Notes under the pieces: model-generated
The model's input: the letters and a program-made list of their open reading frames with translations, nothing else
Told to the model about the DNA's origin: nothing
Databases searched by the model: none
DNA from: DATBIO01 sp036556965
GTDB lineage: Bacteria > Acidobacteriota > Vicinamibacteria > Fen-336
NCBI GenBank assembly: GCA_036556965.1
Contig: DATBIO010000010.1
Span: 1 to 23,837 of the forward strand
DNA length: 23,837 bases
Direction: 5' to 3'
Translations under genes and position numbers: made by a program
Shown: positions 7,263 to 14,843 of the stretch, piece by piece
Numbering within the stretch: the stretch's first letter is position 1
Layout: each line of letters opens with the position of its first letter

Positions 7263-10007
7263 ATGCCCGACGCCATCGTCGCGCGCGGCGTGCGCGTGCA
7301 CAACCTCAAGGGGATCGACGTGGAGATCCCCTTGCGCCAGATGGTGGTCCTCACGGGAGTCTCGGGAGCGGGGAAGAGCAGCCTCGCCTTCGACACCCTG
7401 TACGCGGAGGGCCAGCGCCGCTACGTGGAGGGCCTGTCCGCGCACGCGCGCCACTTCCTGGAGCGGCTGGAGCGGCCCGAGGCCGACCTCATCGACGGCC
7501 TGTGCCCGGCGGTGGCCGTGCGGCGGCGGGCGGGCGCGCGCGGCCCGCGCTCCACGGTGGCCACGGCGGCGGAGGTCCACGAGCTGCTGAGCGCGGTCTT
7601 CACCGACCTCGGCGAGGCCTCCTGCCTGGCCTGCGGCGGGAAGGCCGGCCGCGACGACCCCGAATCGGCGGCGGGGCGCCTGCTGTCCGAGGCGGAAGGG
7701 GCGGCGGCCGTGTTCGCCTTCGCGCCACCGCGGCCGCTCGACGCCGAGGAGCGCGCGCGCCTGCTCGCCCGTGGGTACCGGCGGCTGCTGGTGGGCGAGG
7801 CGGTGGTCTCCGCCGAGGCTCGGGAGGCCGATCTCCCCGACCTCGGGAGCGCCCTCGTGGTGGCCGACCGCGTGGCCGTCACCGCGGACAGCCGCTCGCG
7901 GGTGGCGGAGGCGGTGGAGGCGGCCTACCGGGAAGGCGCCGGCGTGGCGTGGGCGCAGGTGGGCGCGCGCCGCCTGCGCTTCGCGGAGGTCTACTCCTGC
8001 CGGCAGTGCGGGGCCGCCGTGGAGGAGCCGCGCCCGCGCCTCTTCTCCTGGAGCGATCCCTCGGGCGCCTGCCCGGAATGTCACGGCTTCGGCAACGTGG
8101 CGGAGCTCGACCTGGCGCGCGTGGTGCCCGACGCCTCGCGCAGCCTGGCCCAGGGCGCGGTGGAGCCGTGGTCGCGCGCGCGCTACCGCGCGCTGCGGGG
8201 TCGCCTGCGCCGCTTCTGCCAGGAGAACGCCATCCCCTGGCGGACGCCCTGGGCGCGCCTGACCCCGGAGCAGCGCGCCGCCGTCATCGAGGGGAAGGAC
8301 GGCTTCCCCGGGGTGGCCGGCTTCTTCCGCCGTCTGGAGAAGAAGAAGTACCGGGTGCACGTGCGCGTGCTCCTGAGCCGCTACCGCCGCTATCGGCCGT
8401 GCCCGGCCTGCGAGGGCTCGCGCCTGCGCGCCGAGGCCCGCGCCGTGCGCGTGGCCGGCCGGGGAGTGGACGAGGTGTCGCGCTCCACCGTGGGCCAGGC
8501 CCTGGAGTTCGCGCGCGGCCTGGGACCGGGGGCGGGGTCGCCCGCCGCGCGCCTGCGCCACCGCCTCTCCGTGCTGGACGAGGTCGGCCTGGGCCACCTG
8601 GAGCTGCACCGCCCGCTGGCCACCCTGTCCTCGGGCGAGGCGCAGCGCCTGGCCCTGGCGGGGGCGGTGGCGGGCGGCCTGGCGGGCGCGCTCTACGTGG
8701 TGGAGGAGCCCGCGGCCGGCCTGCACGCGCGCGACGTCCTTCGCCTGGCCGGCGTCCTGCGCCGGCTCTGCGAGGTGGGCAACACCGTGCTCGTGATCGA
8801 GCACCACCCGTTGCTCGTGCGCGCCGCCGACCGCGTCATCGACCTGGGCCCGGGCGCGGGCGAGCAGGGCGGGCGCGTCGTCTTCGCGGGGTCGCCGCAG
8901 GAGCTCGAGCAGGACGGGCGCAGCCTCACCGGCAAGTTCCTGCGCGGGGAGCTGCGCGTGCGCACGCGCGAGCGCCGGGCGCGCGCGGGCGCCCGCGCCT
9001 TCCAGGCGCGCGAGGTGCGCGGCCACAACCTCCACGGGGTGGAGGCCCGGTTCCCGCACGGCGGCCTCACCTGCGTCACCGGCGTCTCCGGGGCGGGCAA
9101 GTCCAGCCTGCTGCGGGCGCTGCACGCCGCGCTCTGCTCCACCCCGCCGCGCCGCGGCGAGCTCTCCGCCCGCGTCGCGGGCGCGGAGGGCGTCGATCGC
9201 GTGATCCTCCTCGACGACGCCCCCGTGGGCCGCACGCCGCGCTCCAACGCCGTCACCTACCTGAAGGCCCTCGACCCGGTGCGCGAGATCTTCGCGGGCT
9301 CCCCCGACGCGAAGAGGCTGTCCCTCACCGCCGCCGACTTCTCCTTCAACGTGGCCGGCGGCCGGTGCGAGGACTGCGCGGGGGCGGGGGTCACCGTGCT
9401 CGACCTCCACTTCATGGGGGAGGCGGTGCTGCCCTGCGAGGCCTGCCAGGGCCGCCGCTTCCGTCCGACCGTGCTCGAGGTCCGCGTGCGCGGCCAGAGC
9501 ATCCACGACGTCCTGCAGATGACGGTCCAGGAGGCGCTGCACTTCTTCGGGGGTCAGCCGAAGGTCACCGACCGCCTGCGCCCGCTGGCCGAGGTCGGCC
9601 TCGGCTACGTGCGGCTCGGGCAGCCCGCGAGCACCCTCTCCAGCGGCGAGGCGCAGCGCCTGCGCCTGGCCGCCGCCCTGGACCGGCCCTCGCCGCGGAC
9701 GCTCTACCTGCTCGACGAGCCGACCATCGGCCTGCACCCCGCGGACGTGGCGGAGGTGCTCGACGCCCTCCTGCGCCTCCTCGCCGCGGGGGCCACCGTG
9801 GTGGCCGCCACGCAGGACATGGACGTGGTCAAGCAGGCGGACTGGGTGATCGAGCTCGGTCCCGGCGGGGGCACGGCCGGCGGCCGTGTGCTGTTCGAGG
9901 GGAGCCCCGAGGGACTGGCGGCGGGCGAGTGGCCCACGAGCCCGCCGCTGCGCGCTGCGCTCGCGGGGGCGGAGGCCCCCGCCCTCGTGCCCGGCCTGCA
10001 ATCCTGA
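7263..10007 (+). CDS. uvrA: UvrA-family ABC ATPase, divergent
   Basis: 914 aa, near normal UvrA length. Both ATPase halves are present: Walker A GVSGAGKSS (32-40 and 607-615), LSSGE signatures (455-459 and 792-796), and both zinc fingers, C246/C249/C270/C273 and C702/C705/C725/C728. The UvrA-specific strings RTPRSNAVTY, FSFNVAGGRCEDC and TIGLH are recognisable. Deviations: both signatures read LSSGE rather than LSGGE, and the first-half Walker B is LYVVEEPAAGLH, with Glu481 replacing the usual Asp, whereas the second half keeps LYLLDEP. The UvrB-binding region (~115-240) is shortened and diverged. This may be a second UvrA-like protein rather than the main excision-repair subunit; no uvrB or uvrC is nearby. 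No Shine-Dalgarno sequence precedes ATG. Confidence 0.88.
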   Translation: MPDAIVARGVRVHNLKGIDVEIPLRQMVVLTGVSGAGKSSLAFDTLYAEGQRRYVEGLSAHARHFLERLERPEADLIDGLCPAVAVRRRAGARGPRSTVATAAEVHELLSAVFTDLGEASCLACGGKAGRDDPESAAGRLLSEAEGAAAVFAFAPPRPLDAEERARLLARGYRRLLVGEAVVSAEAREADLPDLGSALVVADRVAVTADSRSRVAEAVEAAYREGAGVAWAQVGARRLRFAEVYSCRQCGAAVEEPRPRLFSWSDPSGACPECHGFGNVAELDLARVVPDASRSLAQGAVEPWSRARYRALRGRLRRFCQENAIPWRTPWARLTPEQRAAVIEGKDGFPGVAGFFRRLEKKKYRVHVRVLLSRYRRYRPCPACEGSRLRAEARAVRVAGRGVDEVSRSTVGQALEFARGLGPGAGSPAARLRHRLSVLDEVGLGHLELHRPLATLSSGEAQRLALAGAVAGGLAGALYVVEEPAAGLHARDVLRLAGVLRRLCEVGNTVLVIEHHPLLVRAADRVIDLGPGAGEQGGRVVFAGSPQELEQDGRSLTGKFLRGELRVRTRERRARAGARAFQAREVRGHNLHGVEARFPHGGLTCVTGVSGAGKSSLLRALHAALCSTPPRRGELSARVAGAEGVDRVILLDDAPVGRTPRSNAVTYLKALDPVREIFAGSPDAKRLSLTAADFSFNVAGGRCEDCAGAGVTVLDLHFMGEAVLPCEACQGRRFRPTVLEVRVRGQSIHDVLQMTVQEALHFFGGQPKVTDRLRPLAEVGLGYVRLGQPASTLSSGEAQRLRLAAALDRPSPRTLYLLDEPTIGLHPADVAEVLDALLRLLAAGATVVAATQDMDVVKQADWVIELGPGGGTAGGRVLFEGSPEGLAAGEWPTSPPLRAALAGAEAPALVPGLQS

Positions 10008-10043
10008 GCCCTTTTCGGGCCCTCGCCTGTCCGTCGCATGCGC

Positions 10044-10070
10044 TAAGATCGCGCGAGCCTCAGGCTCGCG
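10044..10070 (+). promoter_or_regulatory. -10 element and inverted repeat upstream of the HEAT-repeat gene
   Basis: TAAGAT (10044-10049) is a plausible -10 but lacks a clear -35. It is followed at once by the perfect 8-bp inverted repeat CGCGAGCC-TCA-GGCTCGCG (10052-10070), which would cover the transcription start. It could be an operator or a 5' stabilising hairpin. A good ribosome site (AAGGAG) follows. Confidence 0.4.
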
Positions 10071-10086
10071 TCCCAAGGAGCTGCCC

Positions 10087-11382
10087 ATGGACCGATCCCT
10101 CGCCGCCGTGCTGGCCCTGACGCTGTGCGGCGCGGCCGCGCTCGCCGCGGCCCCGCCCTCGTTCGAAGACCTCGTGGCCGGCCTCGGCAGCCCGAGCGCC
10201 AAGGCGCGCGAGGAGTCGGCGGCCGCCCTCGGCAAGAGCAAGCGGCGCGAGGCCGTGGCCCCCCTGGGCGCCGCCGTCCGCGACCCGGAGAAGAAGGTGC
10301 GCGTCCAGGCGGTGCGCGCGCTCCGGTCGCTGGGCGACCCCGAGGCCGCCGCCGCCCTCGCCGGAGCCCTCACGGACGGCGAGCCCGAGGTGCGGCGCGA
10401 GGCGGTCGGGGCCCTGGTCGAGGTCTACGGCGCCTCCCGGCCCGGCCCCGTCGACCGCTTCATGGACACGTTCTCGGACGAGACGGTGCCGCCCAGCGTA
10501 GGCCCCGGCGTGGCCATCGAGCCGCGCGCGCAGGAGGCCCTGCTGGCCGCGTTGCGCGATCCCGACGAGGAGGTCCGCGAGCGCGCGGCGGAAGCGCTCG
10601 GCATCCTGAACGTGCGGTCGGCCTCGCCCGCGCTGGCCTCGGCCCTGCTCGACCCCGCCCCCGGCGTGCGCAAGACGGCGGCGCTGGCGCTGGCCCAGGT
10701 GGGGACGGCGGCCGACGGCAAGGCGCTCATCCCCCTCCTGAACGACGAGTCCGCCGAGGTGCGGCAGCGGGCGCTCCAGGCGGTGGGACACCTCAAGGTC
10801 CGCGAAGCGGCGCCCACGCTGCGCGAGCTGTACGAGGCCAACGCGCGGAAGGACTCTGGCCTGCGCGCCCTGGGCGCGCTGAGCCGGGTGGGGGAGCCCG
10901 CCCAGGGCGAGCTGTTCCAGCAGCTCGTGCAGGACACCGACCCGCTGAAGAAGCGGCTGGCGGTGGAGGGGCTCGCGCGCATCAGCGACACCACGCAGCT
11001 CTCCGCCTTCAAGAAGGACTACCAGCGCGAGAAGAACGAGGAGGTGAAGCTGGCCTACGCCTTCGCCCTCGTCCGCCTGGGAGACCGGGACTTCGTGGAC
11101 ACCCTGGTCCTGAACCTGCCCTCGCGCACCACGGGCGGGCGCAGCCGCGCCTATCTCCTCGAGCTGGGCCCCGACGTGCTGCCGGCGCTCTATCCCTACC
11201 TCACCGACCCCGACGCCGGCGTGCGCGCGGCCCTGAGCGACATCATCGGGGCGGCCGGCGATCCGGGCGCCATCCCGCGCCTCACGCCGCTCCTCAACGA
11301 CCCGAGCACGACCGTGGCCGACCGGGCACACCTCGCGGTGGAGCGGCTCAAGCGCATCGAGTCCGCGCAGCAGTCCCGCTGA
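10087..11382 (+). CDS. Exported HEAT-repeat protein
   Basis: 431 aa. A signal peptide (MDRSLAAVLALTLCGAAALAA) precedes a solenoid of HEAT / PBS-lyase-type repeats across almost the whole protein. Examples are REAVAPLGAAVRDPEKKVRV, DPEAAAALAGALTDGEPEVR, AQEALLAALRDPDEEVRERA, ADGKALIPLLNDESAEVRQR and AIPRLTPLLNDPSTTVADRA. These are scaffold domains for protein binding with no catalytic motif, so I infer a periplasmic or cell-surface adaptor; the partner is unknown. The start is fixed by AAGGAG seven bases before ATG and by the signal peptide. The next gene begins five bases after its stop, so the two are likely one operon acting in one complex. Confidence 0.85.
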   Translation: MDRSLAAVLALTLCGAAALAAAPPSFEDLVAGLGSPSAKAREESAAALGKSKRREAVAPLGAAVRDPEKKVRVQAVRALRSLGDPEAAAALAGALTDGEPEVRREAVGALVEVYGASRPGPVDRFMDTFSDETVPPSVGPGVAIEPRAQEALLAALRDPDEEVRERAAEALGILNVRSASPALASALLDPAPGVRKTAALALAQVGTAADGKALIPLLNDESAEVRQRALQAVGHLKVREAAPTLRELYEANARKDSGLRALGALSRVGEPAQGELFQQLVQDTDPLKKRLAVEGLARISDTTQLSAFKKDYQREKNEEVKLAYAFALVRLGDRDFVDTLVLNLPSRTTGGRSRAYLLELGPDVLPALYPYLTDPDAGVRAALSDIIGAAGDPGAIPRLTPLLNDPSTTVADRAHLAVERLKRIESAQQSR

Positions 11383-11387
11383 GTCCC

Positions 11388-12335
11388 TTGCGGCTAGCGG
11401 CCCTCTCGGCGGTGGTGCTCGCCGTGTCCGGCTGCGCGCGCGGCGGGCCGTCCGGAGGCGGCGCCGGCGGGGAGGCGCTGGCGGAGGCGCGCTCCCTCGC
11501 CGAGGCGGGCCGGCTGGACGAGGCGCTGCAGAAGGCGGCGGAGGCGCCGAAGGACGCGGAGAGCCTCTACGAGCAGGGACGGATCTGGACGCTGAAGGCG
11601 CGGCAGGCGCCCCTGCCCACCGCCGCCCCTCCGGTGTCGCCCCTGCCCAAGGGGGTCGCGCCGCCACCGCCGCCCGAGTTCAAGGAAGAGGAGTTGCGTG
11701 CGGCCGACCTGTTCGAGCAGGCGCTGTCCGCCCGGGGCGACCATCCGAAGGCCGGTCTCGCCCTCGCCGAGCTGCTGGCGCCGCACGCGGCGCGGCGGCA
11801 CGACCGCGAGAAGGAGGCGGCCCGCCGGCGGCGCGGGCGCGCCGCCCCCCCGCCGGTGGCGGAGACGGACACCGCCGTGGACTGGAGCGTGGACCGCGCC
11901 CTCCGCCTCTTCCAGCAGGCCATGCAGGCGGAGCCCGCGTCACGCGGGCCGGCGGAGGCCCTCATCGCGTTCGCGGTGCGCGTGGACCGGCTGGACGCGG
12001 CGGAGGAGGGCTACCAGGAGCTGACGCGGCGTGTGAAGGAGAGCCCCGAGCCCCACGTGCTGTACGGCGACTTCCTGCTGGACCGGCGGAAGGATCCGGC
12101 GCGCGCGGTCGAGCAGTACCGCCAGGCCCTGATCTGGAAGGCCGACGACGAGACGACGCGCCGCAAGCTGGCCGAGATCTACCTGACCCGGGGCGCCGAC
12201 CACTACCGCCGGCAGGAGTACGGGATGGCGGACGCGCAGTTCCGCGAAGCCGCCAAGTACATCAGCGATCCCGGCAGCGACCAGGCGGGCCGCCTCCAGG
12301 ACTTCCGCCAGCGCCTGTCCCAGCTGCGCTGGTAG
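11388..12335 (+). CDS. TPR-like lipoprotein (TTG start)
   Basis: 315 aa. TTG 11388 gives a proper lipoprotein signal: MRLAALSAVVLAVSGC with lipobox VSGC and lipidated Cys16. The following GTG codons fall inside the signal, so they are less likely starts. After a Gly/Ala linker come helix pairs of TPR type (LAEARSLAEAGRLDEALQKA, ALRLFQQAMQAEPAS, DAAEEGYQELTRRV, PARAVEQYRQALIWKADDET, YGMADAQFREAAKY). A proline-rich spacer (PLPTAAPPVSPLPKGVAPPP) interrupts the array at about residues 75-95, and a basic patch (RRHDREKEAARRRRGR) follows. Probably a membrane-anchored scaffold co-transcribed with the HEAT protein. No Shine-Dalgarno sequence; translation is likely coupled to the upstream gene. Confidence 0.82.
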   Translation: MRLAALSAVVLAVSGCARGGPSGGGAGGEALAEARSLAEAGRLDEALQKAAEAPKDAESLYEQGRIWTLKARQAPLPTAAPPVSPLPKGVAPPPPPEFKEEELRAADLFEQALSARGDHPKAGLALAELLAPHAARRHDREKEAARRRRGRAAPPPVAETDTAVDWSVDRALRLFQQAMQAEPASRGPAEALIAFAVRVDRLDAAEEGYQELTRRVKESPEPHVLYGDFLLDRRKDPARAVEQYRQALIWKADDETTRRKLAEIYLTRGADHYRRQEYGMADAQFREAAKYISDPGSDQAGRLQDFRQRLSQLRW

Positions 12336-12339
12336 CGCC

Positions 12340-12359
12340 GCCCGCGTCCGAGCGCGGGC
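12340..12359. terminator. Hairpin between convergent genes
   Basis: GCCCGCG (12340-12346) pairs with CGCGGGC (12353-12359) around a 6-base loop. It fills the 23-base gap between the TPR gene and the minus-strand lipoprotein gene and touches the stop codon of the latter. It could serve both directions; no T tract. Confidence 0.45.
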
Positions 12360-12844
12360 TAGAACGGGTTGTGGCCGAGGCCGTTCTCGTCGATGTACAC
12401 GAGCGCGCTCTCGTCGGTGGTGCCCGCGTCGCGGAGGCGCGTCAGCAGCTCGCTGCCCACGGTGATTCGGTTGGCGCTCAGGCCGCCCAGGCTGTCGCCA
12501 CGCAGGTGCGGGTCGAACACACGCACCTGGTAGGGCTCGCCGCGCGGGGGAAAGTTCACGGGAACGCCCAGGGCGCGCCCGCGCCAGACCGGCGTGCCCC
12601 CTTCGTCCTTGAGGAGCGGGATGCCGACGCCCGCGGGCAGCCAGGTCGCGTAGAAGACCACCGCCTCCGCGCACCGCGGCGCGGCCTCCAGGCAGCCCAC
12701 CGGCTGGCGGTACTCGATGCTCACCGCCACCATCGTCGGGGGGTTGATCGGTGTAGGGTCCTCGGGTCCTTCCTTGTGGAACGCGTCGCAGCCGGCGCCC
12801 AGCAGGGCGACGGCCAGGACCGAAGCGAGAGCACGTAAGGCCAC
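12359..12844 (-). CDS. Small lipoprotein of unknown function
   Basis: 161 aa from GTG 12844, chosen because GGGAGG lies seven bases upstream and because it yields a short lipoprotein signal (RALASVLAVALLGAGC) with lipid-anchor Cys19. Gly at -3 is slightly unusual for a lipobox. The mature part has a Pro-rich linker (GPEDPTPINPPTMVAVSIEY), two cysteines ten residues apart (VGCLEAAPRC) that could form a disulfide, and a beta-rich body (FYATWLPAGVGIPLLKDEGG, YQVRVFDPHL) ending in GLGHNPF. I do not recognise the family. The gene diverges from the sigma-54 activator gene over 54-63 bases, so common control is possible. Confidence 0.75.
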   Translation of the reverse strand: MALRALASVLAVALLGAGCDAFHKEGPEDPTPINPPTMVAVSIEYRQPVGCLEAAPRCAEAVVFYATWLPAGVGIPLLKDEGGTPVWRGRALGVPVNFPPRGEPYQVRVFDPHLRGDSLGGLSANRITVGSELLTRLRDAGTTDESALVYIDENGLGHNPF

Positions 12845-12857
12845 GACGGAACCTCCC

Positions 12858-12871
12858 GCACGCCGGCGTGC
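12858..12871. promoter_or_regulatory. 14-bp perfect palindrome between divergent genes
   Basis: GCACGCCGGCGTGC is perfectly self-complementary. It lies in the predicted leader of the lipoprotein gene and 24-37 bases upstream of the activator's -10 element. It is a candidate operator for either gene. Confidence 0.4.
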
Positions 12872-12890
12872 TTCCGGCGATGTTGCGCGG

Positions 12891-12899
12891 ATGATACCA
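12891..12899 (-). promoter_or_regulatory. Extended -10 promoter of the lipoprotein gene
   Basis: Read on the minus strand: TG-G-TATCAT, a 5/6 hexamer with the extended TG. The predicted start near 12884 gives a 40-base leader including the ribosome site. It overlaps the plus-strand -10 candidate of the activator. Confidence 0.45.
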
Positions 12900-12900
12900 T
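12895..12900 (+). promoter_or_regulatory. -10-like element just before the activator gene
   Basis: TACCAT matches four of six -10 positions, including the key A2 and T6. It lies seven bases before ATG 12908, so transcription would begin at or next to that codon. No convincing -35. Confidence 0.3.
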
Positions 12901-12907
12901 GCCGTGG

Positions 12908-14275
12908 ATGTCCCTCCGGACGCCCACGACCCTCATCATCGACGACGACGATATCGTACGCCGGGCCTGTGTCGACCTGCTCAAGGCTCGGGGCCACCAC
13001 CCCGTGGCCGCCTCCTCCGTCCGTGACGGGCTGAAGCTCTTCGGCCAGACGCGGCCGGACGTCGTGCTCCTCGACCTGAAGCTGCCCGACGGGACCGGCA
13101 TCGACGTGCTGCGCGAGCTGCAGCGCCAGGCCCCGGGGACGCCGGTGGTGGTGATCTCGGGTCAGGGCAGCGTGACCGACGCCGTGGAGGCCATGCGGGT
13201 GGGGGCGGCGGACTACATCGAGAAGCCGATCTCGCGCGAGCGGCTGTTCGCCATCGTGGACCGCCTGTTCCGGACCACGCCCCTCGACGGGGAGACCGAC
13301 CCGGAGAAGGTGGCGGACGGGTCGCGCTACGGCATGGTGGGCCGGTCGGAGCCCATGCGGCGCGTCTACCAGCTCATCGAGATGGCCGCCCCCACCAAGT
13401 GCCGGGTGTTCATCTCGGGGGAGAGCGGGACGGGCAAGGAGCTGATCGCGCGGGCCATCCACGCCCTTTCGCCCCGCCGCGACGGGCCGTTCGTGGAGGT
13501 GAACTGCGCGGCCATCCCCGGGGAGCTCATCGAGAGCGAGATGTTCGGCCACGTCAAGGGGTCTTTCACGGGAGCGCTCGCGGACCGCAAGGGGAAGTTC
13601 GAGGCCGCCAACGGGGGCACGCTGTTCCTCGACGAGATCGGGGACATGAGCCTGATGACGCAGGCCAAGCTCCTGCGCGTCCTCCAGGACGGGGTGGTGA
13701 CTCCCGTGGGCAGCGCGGAGGGCCGGCCGGTGGACGTGCGGATCGTGTGCGCCACGGCCAAGAAGCTGCTCGAGGAGATCGCACGCGGGGCGTTCCGCGA
13801 CGACTTGTATCATCGGATCAACGTCCTCACGGTCCCGGTACCACCACTACGGTTCAGGCGCGAAGATATTCCCGAGCTGGCCGAGCACTTCCTGCGGCTG
13901 TCCTCGGTGGAGAACGGTATCGCCCCCAAGCGGCTCTCCCCGCGCGCCGTGGACTTCCTGGTCCAGCTGCCCTGGCCGGGCAACGTCCGCGAGCTGCGCA
14001 ACCTGATGGAGCGCCTCGTGGTCCTGGTGCCCGGCGACGTGGTGGAGCACCGCGACGCGCTCGAGGTCCTCCAGATGCCGGTCTCGGGTGAGGAAGGGGG
14101 CGCCCTGCCCCTGCGCCAGGCGCGCGCCCGCTTCGAGCGGCAGTACATCCTGGCGCGGCTCTCGGCGAACCACGGCAACCTCGGCAACACGGCCCGGGAG
14201 CTGGGGATCGAGCGCACGAACCTCTACCGCAAGATGAAGCAGTTGGGGATCCCCTCGCCGAGCAGCCGGGTCTAG
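12908..14275 (+). CDS. NtrC-family sigma-54-dependent response regulator
   Basis: 455 aa in the classical order receiver, AAA+ and Fis-type helix-turn-helix. The residue numbers below count from the alternative ATG at 12899. Receiver: acidic cluster LIIDDDD, phospho-acceptor Asp59 in VVLLDLKLPDG, Ser87 and Lys109 (YIEKP). AAA+: Walker A GESGTGKE (174-181), sigma-54 contact loop GSFTGA (221-226, Ser for the usual Ala), Walker B LFLDEI (242-247), and LPWPGNVREL. HTH: NLGNTARELGIERTNLYRKM. It activates sigma-54 RNA polymerase from distant sites when phosphorylated. No histidine kinase is nearby, so it is an orphan. A -24/-12 promoter with an upstream dyad starts 115 bases after its stop. ATG 12908 is preferred because a -10-like element overlaps ATG 12899; neither has a Shine-Dalgarno sequence. 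Confidence 0.94.
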   Translation: MSLRTPTTLIIDDDDIVRRACVDLLKARGHHPVAASSVRDGLKLFGQTRPDVVLLDLKLPDGTGIDVLRELQRQAPGTPVVVISGQGSVTDAVEAMRVGAADYIEKPISRERLFAIVDRLFRTTPLDGETDPEKVADGSRYGMVGRSEPMRRVYQLIEMAAPTKCRVFISGESGTGKELIARAIHALSPRRDGPFVEVNCAAIPGELIESEMFGHVKGSFTGALADRKGKFEAANGGTLFLDEIGDMSLMTQAKLLRVLQDGVVTPVGSAEGRPVDVRIVCATAKKLLEEIARGAFRDDLYHRINVLTVPVPPLRFRREDIPELAEHFLRLSSVENGIAPKRLSPRAVDFLVQLPWPGNVRELRNLMERLVVLVPGDVVEHRDALEVLQMPVSGEEGGALPLRQARARFERQYILARLSANHGNLGNTARELGIERTNLYRKMKQLGIPSPSSRV

Positions 14276-14284
14276 TGTTGTGGT

Positions 14285-14312
14285 TGCGATAATCGATCGT
14301 TGAGATTTCGCA
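14285..14312. promoter_or_regulatory. Candidate activator-binding dyad (UAS)
   Basis: TGCGATAATC (14285-14294) and GATTTCGCA (14304-14312) form an imperfect inverted repeat, with half-sites TGCGATAATC and TGCGAAATC on opposite strands. It lies 78 bases upstream of the -24 element, the usual distance for an NtrC-type activator site, and directly after the activator gene. Confidence 0.4.
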
Positions 14313-14389
14313 TCATCCGGCCCCGGGTACGACGCGTCCCGACGCACAGGCAGCCATTTGAATCAACAACTTACAGTGATCAACGGGTC

Positions 14390-14405
14390 TGGCATGCCTC
14401 GTGCT
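14390..14405 (+). promoter_or_regulatory. Candidate sigma-54 (-24/-12) promoter
   Basis: TGGCATGCCTCGTGCT matches 10 of 12 defined positions of TGGCACG-N4-TTGCW. GG (14391-14392) and GC (14403-14404) are exactly 10 bases apart. Start predicted near 14416. The next gene, gmd, begins 461 bases later and has its own sigma-70-type promoter. Confidence 0.55.
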
Positions 14406-14591
14406 TGTTTCGATAACGACGAGGGATCGCGCAGCCGGGAAGCGTAGCCGGCGCGTCGGGACCTCCCGGAGTGGCTGTCGGGGTTTGGAGGGAGCCTCGG
14501 CGGACGCGAAGGGAACGGCTGGTCATGCGACCAGTCGGGGATCTCCGAGCGCGGGCTGCTGACCGGTGAAACGCGATCCCTTTTCATTTTC

Positions 14592-14784
14592 TCTGCGTCC
14601 TCGCTCCGGGTTTCCCATCTCGAGAGCTCGGCGGCGCGCAGCAACGCGCCGCCGAGGCAGAGGAAACCCTCCGCTGCGGAAAACGCCCTTCTGCGTCCTC
14701 GCTCCGGGTTTCCCATCTCGAAATCTCGGCGGCGCGCAGCAACGCGCCGCCGAGGCAGAGGAAACCCTCCGCTGCGGAAGACGC
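14592..14784. repeat. Two tandem copies of a 98-bp hairpin repeat
   Basis: Period is 98 bases (ctgcgtcc at 14593 and 14691). About 95 bases match per copy with three differences. Each copy folds on itself: outer arms GGGTTTCC/GGAAACCC (14608-14615 with 14662-14669; 14706-14713 with 14760-14767) enclose a perfect 12-bp stem CTCGGCGGCGCG/CGCGCCGCCGAG around loop CAGCAA (14627-14656 and 14725-14754). The differences spare all stem bases. This is palindromic repeat or MITE-like DNA, or two domains of an RNA. Confidence 0.9.
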
Positions 14785-14813
14785 GTGGAGCGTCCCGACG
14801 CTGGCGGCCTCCT

Positions 14814-14843
14814 TTGACCCTCCCGCGGCCCACGCGGTAGAGT
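14814..14843 (+). promoter_or_regulatory. Sigma-70-type promoter of gmd
   Basis: TTGACC (14814-14819), an 18-base spacer and TAGAGT (14838-14843). The predicted start near 14850 gives a ~27-base leader containing the ribosome site GGGGGGAGG (14863-14871). Confidence 0.55.

Noticed and set aside
4572..10373. A 1933-codon open frame on the minus strand
   Set aside because: It lies antisense to five well-identified genes and its composition (His, Leu, Gly, Arg-rich) is that of GC-rich antisense sequence. No domain is recognisable.
14592..14788. CRISPR array
   Set aside because: Only two units, directly adjacent with no variable spacers, and each unit is a 98-bp palindrome rather than a short repeat.
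14363..14833. Minus-strand open frames over the 98-bp repeats encoding a repeated peptide (SAAEGFLCLGGALLRAAE)
   Set aside because: The 98-base period is not a multiple of three, so the peptide repeats only by changing frame. No ribosome site or known domain; the pattern comes from the palindromic DNA.
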